Source of the DNA: Methanomicrobiaceae archaeon
GTDB taxonomy: Archaea; Halobacteriota; Methanomicrobia; Methanomicrobiales; Methanomicrobiaceae
NCBI GenBank assembly: GCA_016928355.1
Contig: JAFGKW010000004.1
Location: 1-41,045 of the forward strand
Direction of reading: 5' to 3'
Length of the DNA: 41,045 nucleotides
Shown: in pieces, positions 16,972 through 29,610 of the stretch
Layout of the letters: each line of letters starts with the position of its first letter
How positions within the stretch are numbered: position 1 is the first letter of the stretch
Notes under the pieces: generated by a model
What the model was told of the DNA's origin: nothing
Databases searched by the model: none
The model's input: the letters and a program-made list of their open reading frames with translations, nothing else
Program-made: the position numbers and the translations under genes

Positions 16972-17041
16972 CTGCTATATTATCTGCTTCCAATTCATTA
17001 ATTCTTATTGATTATGTCAAGGGTGATCACAAAAACGAAAG

Positions 17042-17049
17042 AGTATATT
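17042..17049 (+). promoter_or_regulatory. Probable TATA box of the archaeosortase gene
   Basis: AGTATATT at 17042-17049 lies about 40 bases upstream of the ATG at 17087. With the usual 25-base offset, transcription would start near 17071. An in-frame TTG at 17048 sits inside this box and so is unlikely to be the translation start. Confidence 0.45.
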
Positions 17050-17086
17050 GGAAACAATAAATGGCTTTACCTCCAATTTATATGAA

Positions 17087-17908
17087 ATGGAACCTCTTCT
17101 CATATATGCCGCGGCTGTTTTATTTATTGCATTCCTTCTGATTAAACCGCCATACAGCCTGTACTGTGCCGCAGGCGGGTGGATATCGGTTGTATTGTCA
17201 ATTGTCGTGGATTTTCCCCATTATATCATTGTTGAAAATAATTTCATGTACCCTCTTTTGGGTATTCTTGGAATTCCGTTTCTTGCGATAACAATTCCTG
17301 AAATGATTAAAGGGAACCAGCTTACCCTGAGTCTTAGCAGGGGGGCGGCAATTGCATTTTTAATCTATATTCCATTTGGTTTTTATCCGCCGCTCGGTGA
17401 CTGGCTGATAAATATGGTTACATCACAGGTAGCTTTTCTGCTTGATTCATTTGGTTTTAATTCTACCCGGACTGAATGGAATATGATCGCGAATAACGGA
17501 TTTCGTGTAGAGATAATCATGGCCTGTACCGGGATACAGAGTATTGCCATTATGCTCGGTCTTGCCTGCTGCGCACCCGCGGATCTCAGGCAAAGACTGA
17601 CTGCGGTGCTTCTCATAGTTCCAACCATATATTTCCTCAACCTCCTGAGAAACGCATTCGTGATTATGGCATATACCGGACAGTGGTTTCAGGTGTTTCC
17701 AGAAATTGCTTCAAACGGTGAGTATGGCTATGAGAGTTTCTACTGGGCGCACAATGTTATGGCCGAGGTGGGGGCACTCATTTTTCTTGTGGTTCTTGCC
17801 CTGGCACTTTTTAAGATTAATCCCGCACTGGGTGAATTCGCAGAGGGAATAGTCTCGCTTTACACTGAAAAAGTAAAAAAAATTACAGGTTTTGGTAGAG
17901 GTAAATAA
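17087..17908 (+). CDS. artA: Archaeosortase A
   Basis: This multi-pass membrane transpeptidase processes PGF-CTERM surface proteins and links them to lipid. From ATG 17087 (MEPLLIYAAAVLFIAF) it has 273 residues and about seven hydrophobic segments. The exosortase/archaeosortase catalytic set is intact: C147 in MACTGIQS, R188 in LLRNAFV and H222 in YWAHNVMAE. A longer frame from TTG 17048 is possible but would start inside the likely TATA box. No PGF-CTERM target is seen within the window. The last 26 bases overlap the convergent archaetidylinositol phosphate synthase gene. A phospholipid-synthesis neighbour is suggestive, because archaeosortase joins its targets to membrane lipid. Confidence 0.93.
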   Translation: MEPLLIYAAAVLFIAFLLIKPPYSLYCAAGGWISVVLSIVVDFPHYIIVENNFMYPLLGILGIPFLAITIPEMIKGNQLTLSLSRGAAIAFLIYIPFGFYPPLGDWLINMVTSQVAFLLDSFGFNSTRTEWNMIANNGFRVEIIMACTGIQSIAIMLGLACCAPADLRQRLTAVLLIVPTIYFLNLLRNAFVIMAYTGQWFQVFPEIASNGEYGYESFYWAHNVMAEVGALIFLVVLALALFKINPALGEFAEGIVSLYTEKVKKITGFGRGK

Positions 17909-18524
17909 TCCGCTGAAGTGCAGAAAGATTTGTGCAAAGTGCAACAATAATTACTGCAATCGCAATAAATCCTGTCAGGCCGCCAAGGACGAGGACAATG
18001 ATCGTCTCCGGCCTTCCGAAGAACCCGACCCTCTCCAGCGGGTCGTCGATCTTACCGTCCTCTCTTTTTTCAAAACCGACTTCCGCATATACTACCGGTT
18101 TTATGAATGTATTCATAAGGGAACCTATGATGGCGAGGGCAACAATCGCAAAATCAGCTGCAGGGATATATTCCGGCGGTACGGGGAAATAACCGCTGAT
18201 TATTGCGATTCCCGAGAGTCCGATTCCCAGAATAACAATACTGTCTACATATTTGTCAACAATCCAGTCAAAAACTGCTCCGAATCTGCTTTCCTTTCCC
18301 GTTTTTCTTGCAACACTACCGTCCACCAGATCCAGTATTGCTGAAGCGAAGAGCATCAGCGCACCATATATAAAAAACATATTAAAAAAGAGATATGCCG
18401 CAGCAATGCCGGCGAGCAGTGAAAGTACGGAGATAATATTTGGTGTTAACCTAAGCTTAATGAATATATTTGCGAGAGGTTCGAGGCATCCGATAACCTT
18501 AGGTCTGAGCGCAGTAATATTCAT
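17883..18524 (-). CDS. CDP-alcohol phosphatidyltransferase, probably archaetidylinositol phosphate synthase
   Basis: This 213-residue integral membrane enzyme with about five or six helices joins CDP-archaeol to a polar head-group alcohol. The complete CDP-alcohol phosphotransferase motif is present: D65, D68-G69, A72-R73, G82, D86 and D90 in DLVDGSVARKTGKESRFG and the residues after it. The N-terminus RPKVIGCLEPLANIFIKLRL and the LTPNIIS segment match archaeal AIP synthases, which use inositol 1-phosphate. Substrate assignment is by family resemblance only. The gene is tail to tail with artA, overlapping by 26 bases. Confidence 0.87.
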   Translation of the reverse strand: MNITALRPKVIGCLEPLANIFIKLRLTPNIISVLSLLAGIAAAYLFFNMFFIYGALMLFASAILDLVDGSVARKTGKESRFGAVFDWIVDKYVDSIVILGIGLSGIAIISGYFPVPPEYIPAADFAIVALAIIGSLMNTFIKPVVYAEVGFEKREDGKIDDPLERVGFFGRPETIIVLVLGGLTGFIAIAVIIVALCTNLSALQRIIYLYQNL

Positions 18525-18628
18525 TTCTTATATATTGTTGACTCTCAAAGGGAAAAAACCCTTTTGAAATATGAATAAGACTAAATGCTTTACAGGTTGA
18601 AGATCAAATTTATCACAAGAAGGTTGAT

Positions 18629-19312
18629 ATGGCGGGAAATAATGTTAAGCCTCATGTGCTGATGATGTCAGAGATTACAGTTGACGGTAAACTTACTCTC
18701 AAAAAGGGAGCTTCAAGTAAAATTTTGATGAAGTATATGGATCACGAAACCGATATACTTCTACATAATACAAGGGCTGAATATGATGCGATAATGGTCG
18801 GTTCAAATACAATAAATATTGACAATTCCTTCCTTACAGTCCGGTATGTCGAGGGGAAAAGCCCCTTGAGAGTGATACCTTCGAGCAGGGCGGATATACC
18901 TCCCGAATCAAATGTACTTGGTCCGGATGCCCCTACTCTTATTGCAGTCAGTAAAAAGGCATCATCCGAAAAAATACGCATCCTTGAGGAGAAAGGGGTG
19001 GATGTAGTCTGCGTCGGGGAAGACAAGGTGGATCTCCCTTCACTGATGAAGATCCTTGTTGAGGATTACGGTGTCTCGAAGCTTATGGTTGAAGGGGGGC
19101 CGACACTTAACTATTATATGCTCCAGGACAGCCTTGTCGATGAGATTCGCCTGATACACCTCCCCTTTATTGTAGGAGGATCGGATACGCCCTCACTTGT
19201 CGGGGGGATGCATATAGAATCGGAAGAGGATATGTTCAGCCTGAGGCTGAAAAAATATTATCTGTGCGGTACGAATCTGGTCACAGAATATGATGTCCTT
19301 TACGGGGAATGA
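18629..19312 (+). CDS. 2,5-diamino-6-ribosylamino-4(3H)-pyrimidinone 5'-phosphate reductase
   Basis: This 227-residue NADPH-dependent reductase acts on the pyrimidine intermediate of archaeal riboflavin and F420 deazaflavin synthesis (RibD C-terminal/DHFR-like fold). In archaea and fungi reduction precedes deamination. Visible features are PHVLMMSEITVDGKLTL at residues 8-24, YDAIMVGSNTINIDNSFLTVR near 52, LRVIPSSRADIPPES near 80 and MVEGGPTLNYYMLQDSLVDEIRLIHLPFIVGG from 152. Length and motif order match the family. It is followed 3 bases later by sppA, so the two are probably co-transcribed, although no functional link is apparent. Confidence 0.92.
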   Translation: MAGNNVKPHVLMMSEITVDGKLTLKKGASSKILMKYMDHETDILLHNTRAEYDAIMVGSNTINIDNSFLTVRYVEGKSPLRVIPSSRADIPPESNVLGPDAPTLIAVSKKASSEKIRILEEKGVDVVCVGEDKVDLPSLMKILVEDYGVSKLMVEGGPTLNYYMLQDSLVDEIRLIHLPFIVGGSDTPSLVGGMHIESEEDMFSLRLKKYYLCGTNLVTEYDVLYGE

Positions 19313-19315
19313 AAG

Positions 19316-20173
19316 ATGAGCTGGCTTGAGCATGAGATTACCAGTACCCGGAAGAAGAGATCACGAAAATTTAGTCCTTTATGGTTCGCTGCAGGAATTT
19401 TCATAGCTCTTGTCATCATTGCTTCATTTGTTATCCTGATCCCTTATTCCGGGAGTGAGGGTGTTTCTGTCATCCGGATTGAAGGAACTATTGTCGCCGG
19501 TGATTATTCCGGAGGCGGGTATGTCGGGAGTGAATATGTCGGAAGCCGTATCCGGAGTGCAGCTGATGATCCACTGATTGAGGCGATTGTGCTGAGGGTT
19601 GACAGTCCTGGCGGCTCCCCTGCAGGGGCCCAGGAGATAATTGAGGACATTGAATACGCCAGGACTAAAAAGCCTGTCTTTGTTTCGATGGGTGACATGG
19701 CTACTTCTGCCGCGTATCATGTAAGCTCACATGCCGACAGGATATATGCCAACAGGGATACCATGACCGGCGGGATAGGAACAATATGGACATTTTATGA
19801 TGTAAGCAGGTCGATGCAGCTTGAAGGGGTAAATGTATCTGTTGTGAAATCCGGTGAATTGAAAGATCTCGGTTCGCAGTACCGGGGCCTTACCGAGGAT
19901 GAGTATGAATATGTCCAGAAGATGGTGGACGACAGTTTTGAACTTTTCATTAATGATGTCGTCACTCAAAGAAATCTCAACAGGGAGGATATCGAGGAGG
20001 CCCAGTTGATCCGGGGTGAGGATGCATACGATCTCGGGCTTATTGATGAATTCGGAAATCTTTTTACAACGATTGAGGCCGTGAAAAAATATGAAAGGCC
20101 TGTAACCTTTTCAGAAGGGAGTGAAAATGTTACCTTTGAGGAGACCGGGAACGGAACCGGGATAACAATCTAA
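19316..20173 (+). CDS. sppA: Signal peptide peptidase SppA (S49 family)
   Basis: This 285-residue membrane-anchored serine protease clears cleaved signal peptides. A basic N-terminus (TRKKRSRK) leads into one transmembrane helix (LWFAAGIFIALVIIASFVIL, residues 22-41), and the rest faces outside. The catalytic pair is S131 in DMATSAAYHVSS and K183 in VKSGELKDLGS. RVDSPGGSPAGAQEI near 94 is the oxyanion/substrate strand, and TGGIGTIW near 151 is also conserved. It is the single-domain (short) type common in archaea and Gram-positive bacteria. It directly follows the pyrimidine reductase gene and ends 10 bases before the convergent truD. Confidence 0.94.
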   Translation: MSWLEHEITSTRKKRSRKFSPLWFAAGIFIALVIIASFVILIPYSGSEGVSVIRIEGTIVAGDYSGGGYVGSEYVGSRIRSAADDPLIEAIVLRVDSPGGSPAGAQEIIEDIEYARTKKPVFVSMGDMATSAAYHVSSHADRIYANRDTMTGGIGTIWTFYDVSRSMQLEGVNVSVVKSGELKDLGSQYRGLTEDEYEYVQKMVDDSFELFINDVVTQRNLNREDIEEAQLIRGEDAYDLGLIDEFGNLFTTIEAVKKYERPVTFSEGSENVTFEETGNGTGITI

Positions 20174-20183
20174 CTCTCGTTTT

Positions 20184-21455
20184 TTAAATCATCTTCTCCG
20201 GGTCTGTCTTCATGATCTCACGGCAGATGGTGGTTGCATACGTCCCTGGTGAAAGGCTGAATTCAAGGTCAATTTTATCTCCGGAAACTTTCCAGCCGAG
20301 ATCCGCCCGTATTGCTGCCGCTCTTGAAGCTCCCCTGAATGCAGTTTCCGTAACTTCCGATGCCCGCCTGAAGCTTTCAATTCCGATCCCGGCTTCTTCG
20401 AGAAGTTCTGCAATATAGATGTCGGTCTCCCCGGCAGGTTTGAAATCTTCTGATCCCGGCATGAATATAGCAGGGACGCATCTCCCCCTTTTCATATGCA
20501 CCCGGGCAGTCCTGATATTCTCTTCAGTCACGACATCCTCCCGTCCACCTTCAAAGATAATCCTGTCTCCTACGAACGGTTCGTCAAGTCCACCGATCTC
20601 AAGCCTCCTGCTTAATGCCTTGTTGAAGACCCAGGATTGGGCGGCGCTGACGAACATCGAAAGAAGCTTTGGGGGTGTCACCTTCAGCGCCCCTTCGTAG
20701 TCCCCCGGCTTTTCAACCAGATGGTGAAGCATTGCAAGTTCATACCTGAGATGAGTCGGCATTATGGCGAGTGTCTCCTTCGCATCTTCGCAATCCCTGT
20801 AGTGTTTTCTTGCCGTCTCGGTATCTTCAGGCTCATGTCCGCATGAAAAGCTGATGTAAGTCTTTACTGCCTCCCTGAAATCCCCTTTTAGTATCTCAAA
20901 TCCGGTGAGATGCGTCACGGGTCTTGTGGCCCCGAAACGCTGGATGCCGAAATAGTTGGGAATGTTGCCTGCCGTTGCAAAGGATGTGACCTCTTCAAGA
21001 ACCGGTGAAGGATCTTCTGTCCCGATGTCACTGATTGTTATTCCAAAGCTGTTGCCCTTAAGCTCACCTAAGGAGATCTGTGAGTTTGCTCTTCCAACAG
21101 TTTTTAGCGAGATGTCTTTGATCCTGATATTCGCGATCTGCTCCTCGTTTATCCCGTATATGGATATCAGCTGCTTTGTTACTGCCCTCTTGTCCTTTGT
21201 ACCTGCCCAGCTTATTCTCCTGTGACTTACGCCGAGAACCTTTGATATTTCACGGACAGCTCTTTGAAGGTCCCAGTTTGTCTTTTCAAGTTCGCAGATG
21301 AGATAGGGGCCGCCGGACATTTTGATGTCACCATAGAGTTCGTTTACACGAAAATCTTCCGGGCTTTTCTTCAGTATCCCTCCTGTTCCTCTGGAGCCGG
21401 TTGAATAATAGTCCATCCCGAGAAGGATCTCGATTGGGTATTCACTCTTGATCAT
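20184..21455 (-). CDS. truD: tRNA pseudouridine synthase D
   Basis: This 423-residue TruD/Pus7-family enzyme makes pseudouridine at tRNA position 13 (and position 35 in some archaeal and eukaryotic substrates). Motif II is WAGTKDKRAVTKQ, with the catalytic Asp at residue 88. SPEDFRVNELYGD near 31, NYFGIQRFGATRPVTHLTG near 180 and an inserted TRUD domain follow. The C-terminus FSLSPGTYATTICREIMK is characteristic. It overlaps the upstream pth2 gene by 4 bases, so translation is probably coupled. Confidence 0.95.
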   Translation of the reverse strand: MIKSEYPIEILLGMDYYSTGSRGTGGILKKSPEDFRVNELYGDIKMSGGPYLICELEKTNWDLQRAVREISKVLGVSHRRISWAGTKDKRAVTKQLISIYGINEEQIANIRIKDISLKTVGRANSQISLGELKGNSFGITISDIGTEDPSPVLEEVTSFATAGNIPNYFGIQRFGATRPVTHLTGFEILKGDFREAVKTYISFSCGHEPEDTETARKHYRDCEDAKETLAIMPTHLRYELAMLHHLVEKPGDYEGALKVTPPKLLSMFVSAAQSWVFNKALSRRLEIGGLDEPFVGDRIIFEGGREDVVTEENIRTARVHMKRGRCVPAIFMPGSEDFKPAGETDIYIAELLEEAGIGIESFRRASEVTETAFRGASRAAAIRADLGWKVSGDKIDLEFSLSPGTYATTICREIMKTDPEKMI

Positions 21456-21814
21456 AATAGCTGGAGGTCCCCTGTTATCTTATCAAGGTCTTCGGATTTT
21501 GCCGGTCCGAGGCCCAGTGCTGTCACGGTTCCGGGCGGGATCTCGGTCATACCTGCATCGGTGATGATCGCTGCTGGTATCCCTGCATCCTCTGCAAGAG
21601 TTTTAATCACATAGAGATCCTTTTGCGAGTGGACCTTTAGGGCCACTTTCTTCATCCCCTCGTCATACCACTTTTTTTTCGTAATCTTGTCTGCCTTTTC
21701 ATAAGCAGCGACTGCCGCATGTGCTAGCTGGGCGCATTTCTTGCCACAGGTCATCTTGATATCGTTTCTGATGATCAGGCACTGTTTATATTTGAAATCG
21801 GGTTCGGGCGACAT
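21452..21814 (-). CDS. pth2: Peptidyl-tRNA hydrolase 2
   Basis: This 120-residue Pth2/Bit1-type hydrolase releases peptides from prematurely dropped peptidyl-tRNA. Typical segments are FKYKQCLIIRNDIKMTCGKKCAQLAHAAVAA (residues 7-37), KVALKVHSQKDLY, IPAAIITDAGMTEIPPGTVTALGLGP (74-99) and a C-terminal KITGDLQLL. The catalytic region around K20/H32 and D86 is intact as judged by eye. It is the first gene of the pth2-truD tRNA-maintenance pair and is divergent from the geranylgeranyl reductase across 121 bases. Confidence 0.95.
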   Translation of the reverse strand: MSPEPDFKYKQCLIIRNDIKMTCGKKCAQLAHAAVAAYEKADKITKKKWYDEGMKKVALKVHSQKDLYVIKTLAEDAGIPAAIITDAGMTEIPPGTVTALGLGPAKSEDLDKITGDLQLL

Positions 21815-21935
21815 TTCTGTAATATATTGAGTCCGTTATTCAGATAAGTATGGGTGCTGCCGCTGCGTTTCATGAGGATAGATTTGACGGGGTCCGGTCT
21901 CCGGTAAAAGTTATTCTTACCCATGCCGATATTCT

Positions 21936-23111
21936 ATGCTATCTGTGATCTATGATGTCATCGTTCCAGGTGGAGGGCCTGTGGGGTGCATGGCGGCAGA
22001 ATGCTGTGCAAAGGCCGGACTGAAGACGCTTTTGATAGAGGAGCATGCCGCCGCAGGTATACCTGTTCAGTGTGCCGGACTCCTTAGCTCTAATGCCTTT
22101 GAAGAGTGTGAGGTATCAGAGAGAAGTATTATCCAGACTGTATCGGGTGCCCGTGTAATCTCCGGTCTCGGGGAGGAGTTCTCCTTCGATGCCGGTGAGG
22201 TTAAGGCATATGTTGTGGACAGGAGTGCTCTTGATCGTGAGATGCTCGAGAAGGCGGCAAACGCCGGTGTAGAGGTAAAGCTCAAGACCTCTGTAACCGG
22301 GGCTAAGAACGGTTCAACGGGCTGTGTTCTGTCCACAAAGGGGGTGGACGGGATTCGTGAATTTAAATCCCGGCTGGTTATTGCAGCAGACGGCCCGAGA
22401 AACATCTTTTCAAGAATATACGGCATGAAACGTGCACCTGTATTCCTTTCCGGAGTGCAGGCCGATGTTCCATATGAAGGCGAAGGGCGTCTGGTTGAAC
22501 TTCATCCTTATGCTTCGCCCGGGTTCTTCGGGTGGGTGATCCCTGCCGGCACAGGAAGGGCACGTATAGGTCTTTGTGCTCAGAAGGATACTGATGTTCA
22601 TTTTGAGCAGTTTATCCGGAAATTCGGGCCATCCTGTGTTCACCAGGTGACAGGCACTATTCCGCTTGGTATTATGCCAAAAACATATGGAAACAGGACT
22701 TTTTTTTGCGGTGATGCCGCCGGGTTTGCAAAACCCACATCCGGTGGAGGGGTATATACCGGGGTGCGGTCTGCAAGGCATGCGGCTTTAACTGCAATTA
22801 AATGCTGTGAATCAGATTTGTTCAGCGATTCCGCCCTCTCTTCATATGAATCTGCCTGGAAGGCTGATTTCGGTCGTGAACTTGCATTTGGAATGAAACT
22901 CTTCCGGATGAGAAGAAATCTTACTCCTGAGATAATCGATGATCTCTGCAGGGTAATGAATGAGAAAGGCATGGCAGATGATATCATACGATATGGTGAC
23001 ATGGATCGTCCTGGCAGGATTGTCCGGAAGATGGCGTTCAATCCTTCAATATACCGGGTCGCAGGGAAGGTCATCGGAAATGAAATCCGTTCTCTTTTTG
23101 GGAAGGAATGA
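21936..23111 (+). CDS. Geranylgeranyl reductase family flavoprotein (archaeal lipid saturation)
   Basis: This 391-residue FAD-dependent oxidoreductase of the geranylgeranyl reductase family saturates the prenyl chains of archaeal ether lipids. The Rossmann motif is VPGGGPVGCMAAECCAKAG (residues 9-27), followed by the acidic ribose-binding end LLIEEH. GIPVQCAGLLS near 46 has the family cysteine. WVIPAGTGRARIGLC near 198 matches the substrate-channel motif, and FFCGDAAGFAKPTSGGG near 251 is the second FAD motif. The length is normal. Digeranylgeranylglycerophospholipid is the likely substrate, though paralogues acting on other prenyl compounds exist. The stop codon (23109-23111) overlaps the short repeat copy B. 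Confidence 0.91.
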   Translation: MLSVIYDVIVPGGGPVGCMAAECCAKAGLKTLLIEEHAAAGIPVQCAGLLSSNAFEECEVSERSIIQTVSGARVISGLGEEFSFDAGEVKAYVVDRSALDREMLEKAANAGVEVKLKTSVTGAKNGSTGCVLSTKGVDGIREFKSRLVIAADGPRNIFSRIYGMKRAPVFLSGVQADVPYEGEGRLVELHPYASPGFFGWVIPAGTGRARIGLCAQKDTDVHFEQFIRKFGPSCVHQVTGTIPLGIMPKTYGNRTFFCGDAAGFAKPTSGGGVYTGVRSARHAALTAIKCCESDLFSDSALSSYESAWKADFGRELAFGMKLFRMRRNLTPEIIDDLCRVMNEKGMADDIIRYGDMDRPGRIVRKMAFNPSIYRVAGKVIGNEIRSLFGKE

Positions 23112-23150
23112 GGGGGAGGGTAACAGGGATGGGGAATCCTCTTCCTTCCT
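23110..23150 (+). repeat. Short copy (B) of the terminal hairpin of the structured repeat
   Basis: GAGGGGGAGG (23110-23119) can pair with CCTCTTCCTT (23138-23147) over ten positions including G-U pairs. The block GGGGAGGGTAACAGGGA matches the last hairpin of copies A (11661-11698) and C (30232-30271) with few changes. The upstream hairpins of those elements are absent here because the preceding sequence is coding. It starts inside the stop codon of the geranylgeranyl reductase gene, and T-rich sequence follows, so it could serve as that gene's 3' end or terminator. Confidence 0.6.
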
Positions 23151-23208
23151 GTTTGTAATTAAAACCAGAGCCCATACCTTTTTCAGGTAAAATTCCTAAA
23201 TCAAAAGC

Positions 23209-23517
23209 ATGGAAAGTCGTTTTGGAAGGGGTTTTATAACCAATATTATGCTCGTATCAAAGCACATAGGACTTCCTCCGGAGAGGGCATGGTCCGGTCT
23301 GTCCGATCACCTGGTTGAGATACAGATTCCTGATCAGTTTCGGGGAACGGAAGTCGAAGAGCTTCTCACGATGCTTCGCCAGAAGGCAAACTGGCACCAG
23401 AACGGGATTATGGATGATGAGGATCTTGATTCTCTTGAGAAAACTTTGAAAAAGCTTGTTATTGCAATTGACCGCGAGCTTGGGATCGCTGATCCCGCAA
23501 TAGGAAAATTTGACTGA
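23209..23517 (+). CDS. Small conserved archaeal protein of unknown function
   Basis: This 102-residue, probably cytosolic, largely helical protein has no recognised catalytic motif. It opens ESRFGRGFITNIMLVSKHIG and continues LPPERAWSGLSDHLVEIQIP; its helical tail DLDSLEKTLKKLVIAIDRELG is followed by ADPAIGKFD. I recognise the general look of a short methanogen-specific family but cannot name one. The first in-frame ATG (23209) is used. A second at 23248 (MLVSKHIG) would begin nearer the likely conserved core and could be the true start. It stands alone between repeat copy B and the gyrB promoter region. Confidence 0.7.
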   Translation: MESRFGRGFITNIMLVSKHIGLPPERAWSGLSDHLVEIQIPDQFRGTEVEELLTMLRQKANWHQNGIMDDEDLDSLEKTLKKLVIAIDRELGIADPAIGKFD

Positions 23518-28110
<4,593 letters not shown>

Positions 28111-28172
28111 ATAACCTTTTTTTAACCCTTTTTACGGACAGAATTATATTGTTTATTGCCCTAATGGAAATT

Positions 28173-28805
28173 ATGGAAAATAACAATATTATAGTAATAC
28201 TCCTCCTTGTCGTCATAATTGCAGGAGGGGGATATATTCTTCTTGTAAAATACCCGCCTCTCCTGGCAGGTGACAGCGGGGTTCAGTATGTCACATCTTC
28301 AGCACAGCCCACGTCTTCAGATTCTGGACTTTCGGGGGAAAATGTCTATATAACCGGCGCATCTTCGATAGATTATGTATACGCGGGAGAGACTATCGGG
28401 ACAACTTCTGATATAAAATCCCTCGATATATATGCCAAACCGCTTGACTGGGACGAGAATCTTGGAAATGATGGAATTGCAATCCATTTTACATTTTATG
28501 ACGCCTATGGGAGAAAGGTAATATTCAGCGAGACTTCTATCAGTACCCAGATTACTGTATATAGTCCTTCTATCGACATCTATGGCCGGACTGTAAGCCC
28601 TAGAAAGATATTTTATAAGGGTTATACAACGATTACGTCATCTGACGAGGGGAGCAATACGCCTTACGGCGGAATAAGGATTCCTTATTCCTCAATTAAA
28701 ATCAGTTCAGACGATTATGGTATTGGGCAGATAAAGATGTCAGCCTCACTTCCTACCGGCGGAACTATGGAGGCATATGAGAACTTCCTCTGGCCAAAGA
28801 CATAG
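28173..28805 (+). CDS. Membrane-anchored extracellular protein of unknown function
   Basis: With ATG at 28173 this is a 210-residue protein. It has one N-terminal membrane helix (NIIVILLLVVIIAGGGYILL) and an extracellular beta-rich, Ser/Thr-rich domain (SGENVYITGASSIDYVYAG, GIAIHFTFYDAYGRKVIFSE). No catalytic motif or cysteine set is seen. The domain resembles a beta-sandwich but I cannot name it. In-frame alternatives at TTG 28149 and ATG 28164 exist. A TATA-like TTATATT at 28144-28150 lies about 26 bases before 28173, which argues for a leaderless transcript from that ATG. It follows gyrA and precedes yjbQ by 9 bases. Confidence 0.72.
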   Translation: MENNNIIVILLLVVIIAGGGYILLVKYPPLLAGDSGVQYVTSSAQPTSSDSGLSGENVYITGASSIDYVYAGETIGTTSDIKSLDIYAKPLDWDENLGNDGIAIHFTFYDAYGRKVIFSETSISTQITVYSPSIDIYGRTVSPRKIFYKGYTTITSSDEGSNTPYGGIRIPYSSIKISSDDYGIGQIKMSASLPTGGTMEAYENFLWPKT

Positions 28806-28814
28806 GAGACGGTT

Positions 28815-29231
28815 ATGCACACGGCTGTAATCGATATAATAACTTCAGGCGAAGGAGATATAATCAATATCACGCCACAGGTGAATGAGATCATAGCCGG
28901 AAGCGGGATTCAGACAGGAATCATTTCTCTTTTTATCGAGGGCTCTACTGCTGCACTGACTACGATTGAATATGAATCAGGTGTGTTGTCTGATCTCAGG
29001 CGTGCACTTTCTGCGATATCTCCCGATGACGTTCCCTACGAACATGATCTGGCATGGGGTGACGGAAACGGCCGTTCGCATGTAAAGGCTGCGCTTATAG
29101 GTCCTTCACTAACTGTACCTGTAAGAAAGGGCAATGCGAAACTTGGGACCTGGCAGCAGTTAGTCATCCTTGAACTGGATATAAGGCCATCCAGGACAAG
29201 GAAAGTTCATTGTACAGTAATTGGAGAATAG
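28815..29231 (+). CDS. YjbQ family protein (UPF0047)
   Basis: This 138-residue protein belongs to the small YjbQ/UPF0047 family, trimeric in known structures. Family marks are GIQTGIISLFIEGSTAALTTIEYE (residues 35-58), PYEHDLAWGDGNGRSHVKAALIGPS (75-99) with the conserved His, Asp and Asn cluster, and GTWQQLVILELD (114-125). Some members have weak thiamine phosphate synthase activity, but the physiological role is unsettled, so no function is assigned. It follows the membrane protein gene closely and may share its transcript. Its 3' end faces the convergent UPF0147 gene. Confidence 0.9.
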   Translation: MHTAVIDIITSGEGDIINITPQVNEIIAGSGIQTGIISLFIEGSTAALTTIEYESGVLSDLRRALSAISPDDVPYEHDLAWGDGNGRSHVKAALIGPSLTVPVRKGNAKLGTWQQLVILELDIRPSRTRKVHCTVIGE

Positions 29232-29235
29232 TTTG

Positions 29236-29254
29236 TCCGGATCGGTTTTCCGGA
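29236..29254. terminator. Hairpin between convergent genes
   Basis: TCCGGA at 29236-29241 and again at 29249-29254, each self-complementary, can pair as a 6-bp stem around TCGGTTT. It lies just after the yjbQ stop and before the convergent UPF0147 stop, and is followed by AT-rich sequence. A shared transcript end is plausible. Confidence 0.4.
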
Positions 29255-29279
29255 TTATAATTATTCTTATAAGTCTGCT

Positions 29280-29543
29280 TTAGTCAAGAGGTACTGTTTC
29301 AAGCTGTGAGACAAGTTCCCAGATTCTGGTTCTTGCATGTACAGGCATATTCGGGTCATTTGAGATCTCGTCTATCATTGAAATAGCAGTTGCTGCACGG
29401 AGACCAAGGCCCTTTGATTCATCAATCAGAACCTTTTTTGTATCATCTGCAACTCTTCTGATATTTCGTGGAATTGTTGAGTCTTCCATTATGGCCTGAA
29501 GCATCTGAATACAATAGTTTATTGTTTTTTGCGGTTCTGCCAT
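29280..29543 (-). CDS. UPF0147 family protein
   Basis: This 87-residue, all-helical archaeal protein of the UPF0147 family has no known function. It shows the family segments [22 protein letters not shown] (residues 9-30), [37 protein letters not shown] and a C-terminal [10 protein letters not shown]. The length is typical. The gene is single, divergent from the zinc-ribbon gene at 29611 across 67 AT-rich bases. Its wide archaeal conservation suggests a housekeeping role, but no catalytic residue stands out. Confidence 0.92.
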   Translation of the reverse strand: MAEPQKTINYCIQMLQAIMEDSTIPRNIRRVADDTKKVLIDESKGLGLRAATAISMIDEISNDPNMPVHARTRIWELVSQLETVPLD

Positions 29544-29581
29544 TGTTTATCACCATCCTATTATTAATTGGGGCACCTGCA

Positions 29582-29588
29582 TATATAA
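29582..29588 (+). promoter_or_regulatory. TATA box of the zinc-ribbon gene
   Basis: TATATAA at 29582-29588 lies about 26 bases before the ATG at 29611, which would put the transcript start at or next to the start codon. A GGAG at 29594-29597 would then lie upstream of the transcript, so a leaderless mRNA is the simplest reading. Confidence 0.5.
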
Positions 29589-29610
29589 TGGGTAGGAGTG
29601 AATAATTAAG

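Noticed and set aside
18547-18564. AAAGGG-A6-CCCTTT hairpin between the divergent lipid and pyrimidine-reductase genes
   Set aside because: It lies in a divergent promoter spacer, so termination makes little sense, and it is a single low-complexity inverted repeat with no second copy, too weak to call an operator.
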